Shown piece after piece: positions 37,115 to 44,973 of a stretch of DNA of 64,000 bases. Origin of the DNA: Geomonas sp. Red32 (GTDB lineage Bacteria > Desulfobacterota > Desulfuromonadia > Geobacterales > Geobacteraceae); assembly GCF_023652955.1 (NCBI RefSeq), contig NZ_JAKLOY010000007.1, forward strand, positions 124,001 through 188,000, written 5' to 3'. Positions within the stretch are counted from its first letter, which is position 1; each line of letters starts with the position of its first letter. A program made the position numbers and the translations under genes. Below the pieces are notes generated by a model. That model did not search any database and was not told the DNA's origin. It saw only the letters and a program-made list of their open reading frames with translations.

Positions 37115-37309
37115 ACCTGGTGGATCACGTTTACTCTATCGTATCTGCCGTTCCAGGCCTACAGGATCATGGGAGGTCCTCAGTGCTTCGCCATGCGCGA
37201 GGCGGCGCTACCGGTCTGTCTAAAGTACGAGTTGGTAGGCTCGATAGAGTTAGCCTGTTCGTTGGAAAAATAAACATCCGTTCGGGTGATAGTAACTGTA
37301 AATGCTTAA
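37115..37309. other. Gene-free stretch at the accessory boundary
   Basis: About 195 bp with lower GC than the operon before it. No start with a ribosome site and no recognised protein similarity in any frame. GC-rich and AT-rich patches alternate, and an ATCCGT/ACGGAT pair flanks 37276-37326. It ends at a stop codon that opens the following truncated surface-protein frame. Confidence 0.5.
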
Positions 37310-38432
37310 CATAGACTAATACGGATAGCTCCTGCCCAGACGTCACCACACTCGTGTAACTCACCCGAGGAAAAGGATGTCCCTGCCGGCAGGGACATCA
37401 AGGTTACCGCCCTTGCGCTCGATGAAAACGAAGACGTAATCTACACGGGGGTGGTAAACGGGGTAGTCGTACTGGCTGGGCAGACAACCGACCTGGTGAC
37501 CTTCTTCATGCTGCGTGCGTTGACCTCGATTACCGTCGATCCGCCCAACCAGGGCCTCTCCGCTATCGGCGCGACCCAGCAGTACACGGCGTTGGGCAAT
37601 TACCACGACGATTCTACGCCGCGGGACATCTCCGGGGCAGTAACCTGGACCTCGTCGGATCCCTCAGTCGCCACCATAGATGCGACCACGGGATTGGCGA
37701 CCGCCGTGGGAGCAGGATCGACCACCATAACAGCCGCTGATGGCCATCATTCAGGGCAGGCCACGCTGACCGTAACCCTCGCACCCTATATCTCCGCCGT
37801 AGTAATCAGCGTGACTGAAGGGGAAAACCCCTTGGGCTTTTTACAGCAGGTGCGAGTGTCCTCCGATAACAGCGAGCAAACTCCGGTGACTGACGCCACC
37901 GTGACGGTGAATGGAACGGTTCTTACCTACGACTCTCAAAAACGTGGCTACACAGGTTTCCAACCGATAGACCCCGGTGGTTCAGTCGAACTGAATGTGA
38001 CGGTCGGAACCAACACCTACAGTGCGGCTGGCACCCAGTTCACCATCTTTCCGAGCATCACCTCACCCGTGTCAGGTGCCACGTGGGATACCGGCAGCGG
38101 CAACGACATTGTCTGGAGTGCCGGAGCTCCCTTGGAAAACGCCAACTACACCATCGGAATCTTCTCCAAGTCTCTTGGCAAATTCGTCTATCCGGCAGAT
38201 AAAAATCCGATGGACAACTCTACCCGGCACTACCTTCCTGAACGTCCCTGCAGGGCAGCTCTCCCCGGCGAACGACTACTTCGTGATGGTAGCAATCGCA
38301 ACTCCGGGGATGGGAGGGGGGCCGTCCGGGGGGATACCAATCGCGGGAGCCGCCGCCGGGTCCGCCCTCAAGATAGGGGGGACAACCGCCTTCGTCCCGA
38401 TTTCGGTGACTGCAGCAAGTCCACCACCCTGA
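37310..38432 (+). pseudogene. 5'-truncated and frameshifted Big2/Ig-like surface protein
   Basis: The frame is open from 37310 but has no plausible start before GTG 37451, and the first residues (KDVPAGRDIKVTALALDENEDV) already look like the interior of a beta-sandwich domain. The signal peptide is therefore missing. A Big2-like unit follows (TAVGAGSTTITAADGHHSGQATLTV). Near 38200-38235 the sense continues in another frame: after YPADKNPMDNSTR it picks up as TTFLNVPAGQLSPANDYFVMV and runs to the stop at 38430-38432. Relatives are lipid-anchored or secreted adhesin-like proteins. It is either a decayed gene or one hit by a local sequencing error, though the missing 5' end argues for decay. Confidence 0.75.
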
Positions 38433-38473
38433 TTGTTACCCAGGCTGATGCTGCCGTTCGAGGCTGAGCATAA

Positions 38474-38509
38474 GAAAGGCCTTCCTGACATAGTCGGGAA
38501 GGCCCTTTC
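38474..38509. terminator. Bidirectional terminator between the pseudogene and the rhodanese gene
   Basis: AAAGGCCTTCC pairs with GGAAGGCCCTTT with one bulged C, around TGACATAGTCG. A/T runs on both sides allow use from either strand. Confidence 0.75.
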
Positions 38510-38546
38510 GATTTTGTTCGCGAACTACCGGACTTCCTTCGGTGTC

Positions 38547-38969
38547 CTATTTGCCGCTCACCGTCAGTTGCTTGTACGGCCAGCCCTCCATCCCGTCTTC
38601 GAGAATGAAGAGACGCTTTTCCGGTATCCCCTTTAGCTGCAGGTAGTCGTACGCGTTTTTCGCACCGCCGCGGCCACGGGGGCAGACGACGACCACGTCG
38701 TTCTTGCTGGCGGCAAGCTGCGGGAGGATCCTGTCCAGTCTCTTCTTCTCATCCGCGGATTTGACCGGGAAAGAGTCGGTCTCCATGGCACCCTTGAAGT
38801 GGTGCTTCTGAAAATCGCTCGGTACCTGGATGTCGACGATCTGGATCGCTTTCCCGGTTTCCAGCCATTTTTTAAAGTCGCCAGGGGAAACATAGTTGTA
38901 GCCGAAAGCATGCGCGGCGGCTGCGAAGAACAACGAGAAAAGTATGGATGCGACGAGGGATTTACGCAC
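38547..38969 (-). CDS. Periplasmic single-domain rhodanese
   Basis: 140 residues from a GTG start preceded by AAAGGAG at seven bases. A signal peptide (RKSLVASILFSLFFAAAAHA) is followed by one rhodanese domain with IQIVDIQVPSDFQKHHFKGA and catalytic Cys in VVVCPRGRGGAKNAYDYL. The loop CPRGRGG has the six-residue sulfurtransferase length. Such exported rhodaneses handle sulfane sulfur or redox-active thiols outside the cytoplasm. It is a single gene with no obvious partner. Confidence 0.88.
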   Translation of the reverse strand: MRKSLVASILFSLFFAAAAHAFGYNYVSPGDFKKWLETGKAIQIVDIQVPSDFQKHHFKGAMETDSFPVKSADEKKRLDRILPQLAASKNDVVVVCPRGRGGAKNAYDYLQLKGIPEKRLFILEDGMEGWPYKQLTVSGK

Positions 38970-39184
38970 TTTATTCTCCTTTACGAATAATATCCCCGTT
39001 CCGGGCCGGGGCTTCATGGGAAGCATTAAGCTAAAGGAATATACGCGAAGCTGAATCTCTTAACAATTGGAAAATTTCGATAAAGCCGAATGCCGGTATC
39101 GGAATTGACGATACCGCTTCTGTGGATTTGGGCAGTGAGGTTAGTCTCGAGTAGTGCTTCCATGGCAAGGGGGGCTGCCCGGGC

Positions 39185-39704
39185 GAAAGGTGACAACTTC
39201 TCTCCGAAAGTTTCACTTTCCGGATGAAAGGTGACAACTTTTTTCCGAAAGTTTTACTTTCCAAACGAAAGGTGACAACTTCTCTCCGAAAGTTTCACTT
39301 TCCGGATGAAAGGTGACAACTTTTTTTCGAAAGTTTCACTTTCCAAACGAAAGGTGACAACTTTTCTCCGGAAGTTTTACTTTCCAAACGAAAGGTGACA
39401 ACTTCTCTCCGAAAGTTTCACTTTCCGGATGAAAGGTGACAACTTTTTTTCGAAAGTTTCACTTTCCAAACGAAAGGTGACAACTTCTCTCCGAAAGTTT
39501 CACTTTCCAAACAAAAGGTGACAACTTCTCTCCGAAAGTTTCACTTTCCAAACGAAAGGTGACAACTTTTTTCCGGAAGTTTCACTTTCCAAACGAAAGG
39601 TGACAACTTTTCTCCGGAAGTTTTACTTTCCGAACGGAAGGTGACAACTTCTCCCCGGAAGTTTCACTTTCCAAACGAAAGGTGACAACTTTTTTCCGGA
39701 AGTT
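39185..39704. repeat. Tandem array of 41-bp units, 12 complete plus one partial
   Basis: Units start at 39185 and every 41 bp thereafter to 39636, with a partial thirteenth at 39677-39704. Consensus first half is GAAAGGTGACAACTT plus a variable CTCTCC/TTTTCC. The second half is GAAAGTTTCACTTTCC plus AAAC or GGAT. Both halves begin with GAAAG at 21/20-bp spacing, about two helical turns. GAAAGT-TTC-ACTTTC is a perfect dyad; the first half is an imperfect one. Variation is limited to a few positions, and there are no unique spacers. Flanks 38970-39184 and 39705-39938 hold no gene I can support, so the array sits in a non-coding region of nearly 1 kb. Confidence 0.95.
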
Positions 39705-39938
39705 GTGCAATTCATCGGGGCCCCTCCGATGGGGGGGCCGGCGGCGGCGTGTAAAGACACTTGAACCTCGCGGCCAAAAATGTCATCTTCTCAGCCGCCA
39801 GAGCTCGATCGGGGCAGAAGCCGGCGACAGCGGAGTGGTCGTGATCGGATAAGGAGAGGGCGGGGTTGAGGGGAAGGGGAAGGGCCGCGTAGCGGAAGAT
39901 CATCGCCAATCGGCAAACCATTTGTGTGGGGGGGGGAG

Positions 39939-40199
39939 ATGTCGTTACCCAGGAGGGACTCATTATTCATACTCGTCGCGGTTATCATTCTTTTCATACT
40001 CGCGCTTGGTACCTTGAAGGGGAAAGGCCGGGATACGCCGCACGACGAGATGCATGCCGCGGGCTACGCAGCGGCGCGGGAGGGTAAGAGCCAGTCCGCC
40101 ATCGAGAGGAGCTGTAACGAGTGCCATTTCATCAAGACGATCAAAGGCCACCCTCCCAAGGAGCAATGCCTTATCTGCCACAAACTGACCGAACGCTGA
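39939..40199 (+). CDS. Membrane-anchored diheme c-type mini-cytochrome
   Basis: 86 residues. One N-terminal hydrophobic helix (SLFILVAVIILFILALGTL) anchors or exports the protein. The soluble part has two heme-binding CxxCH motifs, CNECH and CLICH, 21 residues apart, plus free histidines in TPHDEMHAAGY and GHPP as possible axial ligands. GGGGGGAG directly precedes the ATG. Small multiheme proteins carry electrons across the periplasm in metal-reducing bacteria; a specific partner cannot be named. No cytochrome maturation or oxidoreductase gene adjoins. Confidence 0.85.
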   Translation: MSLPRRDSLFILVAVIILFILALGTLKGKGRDTPHDEMHAAGYAAAREGKSQSAIERSCNECHFIKTIKGHPPKEQCLICHKLTER

Positions 40200-40233
40200 T
40201 GATTGTGCTCGGATTTCGGTTAGATGGGTGAGG

Positions 40234-41124
40234 CTACCGCAGTGCCTTGTATTTTTTCTCCACGGTCTGCTCCATCCTCATCGATAGAACGAATCCGATG
40301 CCGTTAGGGGCTGAGGCTCTTCCTGTCAGCCACATGTTCATGTCCATCTTGTCGGAGAGGGGGGCCTTTGAGGTGTCGATCGGGAAGTCCCCTGAAAAGT
40401 AGACGAAGGCGTTGGCTTTATCGACGATGAACTCGGGCGGTAACGCCGGCGAGGTAAGGTTTTCAACCTCAACGTTTCCGGTGATTCGCAAAGCCTTGAT
40501 ACCGTCGCTTTCGACGATCTTATCCAGTGCCGTGCTCCCCTTGATGCTGTCCGGCTTGGCCAAAATGCCAACCTCACTCAAGCTGGCAGCCATTTCCGCA
40601 TTGTGGACCGGCCAGCGGTCGCCTACCTTCTTACGTTCCTTCGTTCCAAACACATCATCGTCAGTGGTCTTGTCGTGCCGCAGGGAGAAAAACAGGTTCA
40701 GGACCTTTTTCACTTCGGGAGATACCGGCTTGCCATTCACCAGAAACACTTCCTCCTTCCCCTGAAGCTCCGCCAGGATTTCAGTCCCTGCGGGTAAGAT
40801 TTCCTGTTCGGGAGTCTTGCCGTTCTCGGAATACTTGCAGGCGGAGACGATCAGGCCGAGTTTACTTCCATCACCGGTATCGCCGTTCTTTAAGACCGTT
40901 ACGGTTGCGTCAAGCTTACCTGAATAAGACGCCGTAGTTTCGCTTACTACTTTCAATCCCTGAGACACCTTGAAATGTTCCAGTTCCCTGCCGGATCCGG
41001 AAAGAAGATACTTGTCTCCAACTTTTTCGGGCCTGTCCAGCTTGATCTCGAACTCCTGGGCAAAGAGCTGGCCGCACATGAGAAGGGTGAAAAGTACGGA
41101 CAACGCTAAAATATTCGCTCGCAT
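40234..41124 (-). CDS. Secreted protein of unknown function
   Basis: 296 residues from the ATG preceded by AGAGGA. The signal peptide is RANILALSVLFTLLMCGQLFAQ. The mature part is beta-rich with regular strand patterns (EFEIKLDRPEKVGDKYLLSG, LDATVTVLKNGDTGDGSKLG, GNVEVENLTSPALPPEF). No lipobox is followed by a cysteine at the right place, no catalytic motif was found and no family is recognised. It is on the opposite strand to the diheme cytochrome, which ends 34 bp away. Confidence 0.75.
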   Translation of the reverse strand: MRANILALSVLFTLLMCGQLFAQEFEIKLDRPEKVGDKYLLSGSGRELEHFKVSQGLKVVSETTASYSGKLDATVTVLKNGDTGDGSKLGLIVSACKYSENGKTPEQEILPAGTEILAELQGKEEVFLVNGKPVSPEVKKVLNLFFSLRHDKTTDDDVFGTKERKKVGDRWPVHNAEMAASLSEVGILAKPDSIKGSTALDKIVESDGIKALRITGNVEVENLTSPALPPEFIVDKANAFVYFSGDFPIDTSKAPLSDKMDMNMWLTGRASAPNGIGFVLSMRMEQTVEKKYKALR

Positions 41125-41197
41125 GGTATCCTCTTGCTTGGCCACGGAGGGGACAAATCATTTCCCCACACATGGCAATGACGACATCGCCCAGCAC

Positions 41198-41308
41198 TCA
41201 GCCGTGTGCTTTTGAGGCTGCTGCACGTGTTTTGGTACTGAATCTATCGATGATGCGTCCGGCGTCGATTCCGGGCCCGATCCCGCTGACAAGACCGATT
41301 CTTTTCAT
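41198..41308 (-). CDS. Candidate small protein, 36 residues
   Basis: A short frame with a near-ideal ribosome site (GGAAAGGAG, six to seven bases before the ATG) encodes MKRIGLVSGIGPGIDAGRII followed by DRFSTKTRAAASKAHG. It is basic with a Gly-rich hydrophobic start. It lies in the 325-bp gap between two secreted-protein genes. It may be a genuine small protein or the preserved 5' end of a lost gene; no family is recognised. The rest of that gap holds nothing else. Confidence 0.35.
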   Translation of the reverse strand: MKRIGLVSGIGPGIDAGRIIDRFSTKTRAAASKAHG

Positions 41309-41449
41309 TTTGGAACTCCTTTCCATGCCGGGGCGTTTTACCGGTAGTTGTTCCGACAAAGAACCTTCCGGCCTGGATTTCCCCCCATGGACGCGCTGGA
41401 GTACGCCTTTAAATACGTCCTTGGGGAGTCTGCATTACTGTTCCCGTAA

Positions 41450-42754
41450 TCACTCGAACCTACTGAAGTAGATTCCATAGGAAGGAGAACCGTCTGTCAT
41501 GCCGACGTTTTGGGACCACATGACTGTCGCACGACCACTGGAATCGACTGCCAATGTTGGTGTGTCTGCGCCTCCAGGCGCGGTTTTTAGTTGCTGTGCC
41601 ACGGCCCATCCGCTGGTCGGCGTGCGTACGTTGCTATAGACTTTGCCCTCTCCTGGATAAGGATCGTTGAAGTTGTATTGCAGCCACGCAACAAACACCG
41701 TCCCGTTTCCGTCGGCTGCTATTTGGGGGGTAACTACGTTGTCACCGGTACTGACAACTTCCGCGGGGAGCCAGCCGCTGGACGGAAGGAAGCGGGCTGA
41801 GACAACTTCACTCCACTGGCTCTCGACCCATACGGCGTAGAAATTCCCTTGGGCATCGTGATTGACGGATGGCCAACTACTGCCCCAAAGCGAGTCTTCG
41901 AGTTGCACGGCAGGATACCAGCCGTTGGCCGCGTCATAGTACTTTGCGATGGTGTGCGTGAGGTATCCGGGAAGGTCTTCCCCCCACACGAGCATGGTGT
42001 TTCCATTATGGGTGGCAATGGCGAGCGAAGAGACTGCCCCGGGAGTTGAGGCAATAATTTCCGGGGACGCAAAGAGGTTAGCTCCGGACTGACTCACCAT
42101 CAAATAGGAACCGTTGGAGTCTCGTTCACTCCAAAACACGAACCCGGCCCCTGAAGCATCGAGGCCGATTTGGGGGGGACTATGGTCTGGAGCAGGGGAT
42201 AATTGTTGAAAGGTCCAGCCGGAGTCTTGCCTGAACGTGGTGACGGTTATCCCTGAGGTGTAGAGCGAGCCGACTACATAGACGGACCCATCGTCAGTTA
42301 TTGCGATGTCGTACGGAGTACCTTGCCAGCCGAGGTCTTCGACTTGGCCCCAGCCAGTCGCTGTAGAAAATCTGACGACTTGGAGAGAGTAAACTCCGCT
42401 GACGGTCCTCAGCCAGGTTACGGCACCGTTTCCGTTTTGGCTGACGCTCAGATGCAGGTTATCCCACCCAGATGCCGTGTCTCCTATCCTTTGAGGAACT
42501 CCCCATCCTGTCTCCGGGCGGTATATGTTAGCGAAAAAACCTCCCGGCTCTGCCCATACAGCATATACGTTTCCCTGACCGTCGACGGCGGATTGTTGGT
42601 AGCGAGCAGGACTTGCCAGAAGGGCGGCACTCCTCCATTGGCCGACTGCCGGTTGGCTGGATACGGTCTCAGATTTCGAGTTACCACACCCACCAAGCAA
42701 AGCGACGAGCAGAAGGCAAAGAAGATAGTGGCAAAAAAAGTTAACGTGTCGAAT
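41450..42754 (-). CDS. Lipoprotein with BNR/sialidase-like repeats; start codon uncertain
   Basis: The first ordinary start, TTG 42700, falls inside the signal peptide. Upstream codons read YLLCLLLVALLGGC, a perfect hydrophobic core and lipobox, with an in-frame stop at 42758-42760. Only ATT 42754 could begin the complete signal peptide, so the coordinates use it. The mature protein has six to seven repeats of the type YQQSAVDGQGNVYAVWAEPGG, DNLHLSVSQNGNGAVTWL and TPTLAVDSSGRATVMWSQ. These suggest a beta-propeller exposed on the outer membrane or cell surface. Catalytic sialidase residues were not recognised. Either a rare start codon or a 5' mutation is implied. Confidence 0.75.
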   Translation of the reverse strand: MRHVNFFCHYLLCLLLVALLGGCGNSKSETVSSQPAVGQWRSAALLASPARYQQSAVDGQGNVYAVWAEPGGFFANIYRPETGWGVPQRIGDTASGWDNLHLSVSQNGNGAVTWLRTVSGVYSLQVVRFSTATGWGQVEDLGWQGTPYDIAITDDGSVYVVGSLYTSGITVTTFRQDSGWTFQQLSPAPDHSPPQIGLDASGAGFVFWSERDSNGSYLMVSQSGANLFASPEIIASTPGAVSSLAIATHNGNTMLVWGEDLPGYLTHTIAKYYDAANGWYPAVQLEDSLWGSSWPSVNHDAQGNFYAVWVESQWSEVVSARFLPSSGWLPAEVVSTGDNVVTPQIAADGNGTVFVAWLQYNFNDPYPGEGKVYSNVRTPTSGWAVAQQLKTAPGGADTPTLAVDSSGRATVMWSQNVGMTDGSPSYGIYFSRFE

Positions 42755-42841
42755 GTGTCACCCCCATGGAGGCCTTTCTCGGGGCGAAGAAGGCAGACTA
42801 GTTATCGGAAATGGAGTTGCCCTGGGTGCTCGGTAAGGACG

Positions 42842-43399
42842 TTAAAAGTATAGATTCACCAAAATACCGGAACTGATAGTGCCGATGGTATAGCCTTCGT
42901 CGTGGGAGGACCCAGTGAAGGAGCCGGAGGTGGTTGAGTGGTTTTTTTCGTACTGGGCTATTGCTCCCACATGCCCGGCAACGCTCACGCGCTGGGTGGG
43001 GAACCATTCCAATCCGATGCCGCCCTGCAGACCGGCGGTATAGGATTCGGACCGGGTTTTCGTATCAGACCCTCTGTCGAGGGTGGTTCCATATCTGCCT
43101 ATAATCGCGCCATAGCAGTAGGGTGAAACTGCCTTTTCAGGCAGGAGGTAATACCTGATGCCCGGGCTGAACTGGTAGGTCTGGCTCACATAGTCGTTAT
43201 GGTGCCTTAAATATAAGGTGAAATCGCCACCAAGGCTGACGTCATCGTTGAGCTTGTGCCAGTACCCGATAGTGGCACTGTTGGTTGCAGCACCCATGGT
43301 GACTGCATTGTTGCCCCTTTCTTTTACCTCCTGGGCGTCGGCAGCATTGACGGTCAAAACAACAGCTAGCACCACGGCCAACCATACCAATCTTTTCAA
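42842..43399 (-). CDS. Outer-membrane beta-barrel protein
   Basis: 185 residues from a TTG start with GGAGAG four to five bases upstream; an ATG ten codons earlier is less well placed. The signal peptide (KRLVWLAVVLAVVLTVNAADA) ends near AQEV. The mature part alternates polar and aromatic residues in amphipathic strands (GYWHKLNDDVSLGGDFTLYL, TYQFSPGIRYYLL) and ends in Phe (ILVNLYF), the outer-membrane insertion signal. About eight strands fit an OmpW/OmpX-size barrel. It is expressed from a strong consensus promoter. Confidence 0.82.
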   Translation of the reverse strand: MKRLVWLAVVLAVVLTVNAADAQEVKERGNNAVTMGAATNSATIGYWHKLNDDVSLGGDFTLYLRHHNDYVSQTYQFSPGIRYYLLPEKAVSPYCYGAIIGRYGTTLDRGSDTKTRSESYTAGLQGGIGLEWFPTQRVSVAGHVGAIAQYEKNHSTTSGSFTGSSHDEGYTIGTISSGILVNLYF

Positions 43400-43445
43400 T
43401 TTTCTCTCCTGTGCTGGAAAAATATTCATTTCAAAATTGGAGGAG

Positions 43446-43474
43446 AATATATAAGTAATACTCATTATTGTCAA
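43446..43474 (-). promoter_or_regulatory. Consensus sigma-70 promoter for the barrel gene
   Basis: Minus strand TTGACA, 17 bp, TATATT. Predicted start is near 43440, leaving a leader of about 40 nt before TTG 43399. Confidence 0.75.
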
Positions 43475-43651
43475 AGCCGAAAGTTGCCCAAATGGCGAAA
43501 ATTTTGAGATACCTTGGAAAGTTAGTAATCCACACACTGTTAGTACGGAGCGGTCGTAAATTCTGTGAGTACGAGGTTGAATGCTGAGGGGAGCTCTGCA
43601 GAGTAAATAAGGCTAAATTTCACTGCGTTATCGCTTTATATAATTTTCGAA

Positions 43652-43680
43652 TTTACAAAGTATGGGCATTCACTTATAGT
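43652..43680 (+). promoter_or_regulatory. Sigma-70 promoter of the seven-gene membrane operon
   Basis: TTTACA, 17 bp, TATAGT, within an AT-rich region. Predicted start is near 43687, with a leader of about 78 nt to the DUF898 gene. No internal promoter of similar quality was seen before the terminator at 52979. Confidence 0.7.
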
Positions 43681-43764
43681 GTGGCCTGAATTAGCTTCTC
43701 CTTTTAAACAATGGATAATTGCTGGGCCAGGCAATATTAGTTCAGTACATGGTAAAGGAGTCGA

Positions 43765-44973
43765 ATGAGTCTGGTAACTCTGTCCTGCCCCGTTTGCGGT
43801 TTTTCCAAGGATCTCGACTCCGCTCTGCTTCCCAAGGCGGGGAGCAAGGTCACCTGTCCCAAGTGCCGGTCGGTCTTTCCTCTTGAGCTCCAGGAGGAAC
43901 CGCTGCCGTTGCCGGACGGTGAAAATGTCCCTCCCACCGATCCGCCTGCCGTCTCGCCGCCGCCTCCGGCCCGCGAAATCCCCCGCACCTACACCTTTTC
44001 CTTCACCGGTAACGCGAAGGAGTACTTCGGCATCTGGATCGTCAATACCTTGCTGCGGATCGTTACCTTAGGCCTCTACTCTCCTTGGGCGAAGGTCAGG
44101 AAAAGACGCTACTTCTACACCAACACCCTTCTCGCCGGTGCCCCGTTCGATTACCTTGCCGATCCGTGGGCCATCCTCAAGGGATGGTTCATTGCCGGTA
44201 TTTTCCTCGGCCTCTACTCGCTGACCTCCAAAGTAAGTCCCCAGTATGCCGGCTTCTGGATGCTGGTATTTTTCGGCGTGTACCCGTGGGTGGTGGTCCG
44301 TTCCCGCCTCTTCAGCCTCAGAAACTCTACCCACCGCAACATCCACTTCGGATTCAACCCGGACTACCGCGAGGCATACCGGGTCTTTCTCTTCTGGCAA
44401 CTGCTGGTCCCGCTTACCATGGGGATCCTGGCTCCCTACGTCATCTACCGGCAGAAACGTTTCCTGGTCGAGAACAGCCGTTTCGGGACCACCCCGTTCC
44501 GCTTTCACGCCAAACCGGACGAATATTTCAAGATATTCATCCCGGTCCTGCTGCTTTTTCCGGCGGTCGGCGCGGTGATCATCACCGCAGGCGTCCTGCA
44601 CAAAGGCGGCGCGTACATGGCCTTTATCATTCCCATCCTGTTCGTCACCGGCTACCTGGTCGCCGGTGTCTATTTCCCCACGGCACTCACGAACCTTACC
44701 TGGAATTCCACGACCTTGGGGGGGCACCGCTTCTCCTGCCAGCTCCGGCTTCGGGATCTTCTCTGGATCTACTTCTCCAACGGGATTGCCATCGTCTGCA
44801 CGCTCGGGCTCATGGCTCCCTGGGCGACGGTCCGGATGATGCGGTACCGGCTGGAGCATCTGAGCGCCCGCGGTGCCGGAAGTTTCGACGTCTTCCGGGC
44901 TTCCAGCGAGGAACAGGTGGGTGCCGCTTCCGAGGAGCTTGGTGACATGCTCGGTTTCGACCTGGGCCTATGA
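43765..44973 (+). CDS. DUF898-type multi-pass membrane protein with N-terminal zinc ribbon
   Basis: 402 residues. The first 40 carry two CxxC pairs (CPVCGFSKDL and CPKCRSVFP), an MJ0042-like zinc ribbon. A Pro-rich linker leads to a DUF898 region from about residue 70 with the repeated pattern NTLLRIVTLGLYSPWAKVRKRRY and later NGIAIVCTLGLMAPWATVRMMRY. About six to eight membrane helices are predicted. Function is unknown. AAAGGAG precedes the ATG. Its stop overlaps the M48 protease start (ATGA), so the two are probably made together. Confidence 0.88.
   Translation: MSLVTLSCPVCGFSKDLDSALLPKAGSKVTCPKCRSVFPLELQEEPLPLPDGENVPPTDPPAVSPPPPAREIPRTYTFSFTGNAKEYFGIWIVNTLLRIVTLGLYSPWAKVRKRRYFYTNTLLAGAPFDYLADPWAILKGWFIAGIFLGLYSLTSKVSPQYAGFWMLVFFGVYPWVVVRSRLFSLRNSTHRNIHFGFNPDYREAYRVFLFWQLLVPLTMGILAPYVIYRQKRFLVENSRFGTTPFRFHAKPDEYFKIFIPVLLLFPAVGAVIITAGVLHKGGAYMAFIIPILFVTGYLVAGVYFPTALTNLTWNSTTLGGHRFSCQLRLRDLLWIYFSNGIAIVCTLGLMAPWATVRMMRYRLEHLSARGAGSFDVFRASSEEQVGAASEELGDMLGFDLGL

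Noticed and set aside
37170..37290. Possible GEMM (cyclic dinucleotide) riboswitch
   Set aside because: Short pieces such as ACCGGTCT, CTAAAG and GGTAGGC appear in a suggestive order, but the conserved GGACGCAAAGCC half and the pairing stems are missing.
39185..39704. CRISPR array
   Set aside because: Every part of the 41-bp unit is conserved between copies, there are no unique spacers, and no cas gene is present.
39712..39963. 83-codon minus-strand frame beside the array
   Set aside because: No ribosome site, Pro-rich composition from flanking GC sequence, and overlap with the start of the diheme cytochrome gene.
41450..42754. Active sialidase
   Set aside because: BNR-like repeats are present, but the catalytic Arg triad, Tyr and Glu arrangement of sialidases could not be identified; a binding propeller is more likely.
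36925..43764. Prophage or complete insertion sequence in the accessory stretch
   Set aside because: No integrase, transposase, capsid or terminal inverted repeat with target duplication was found.
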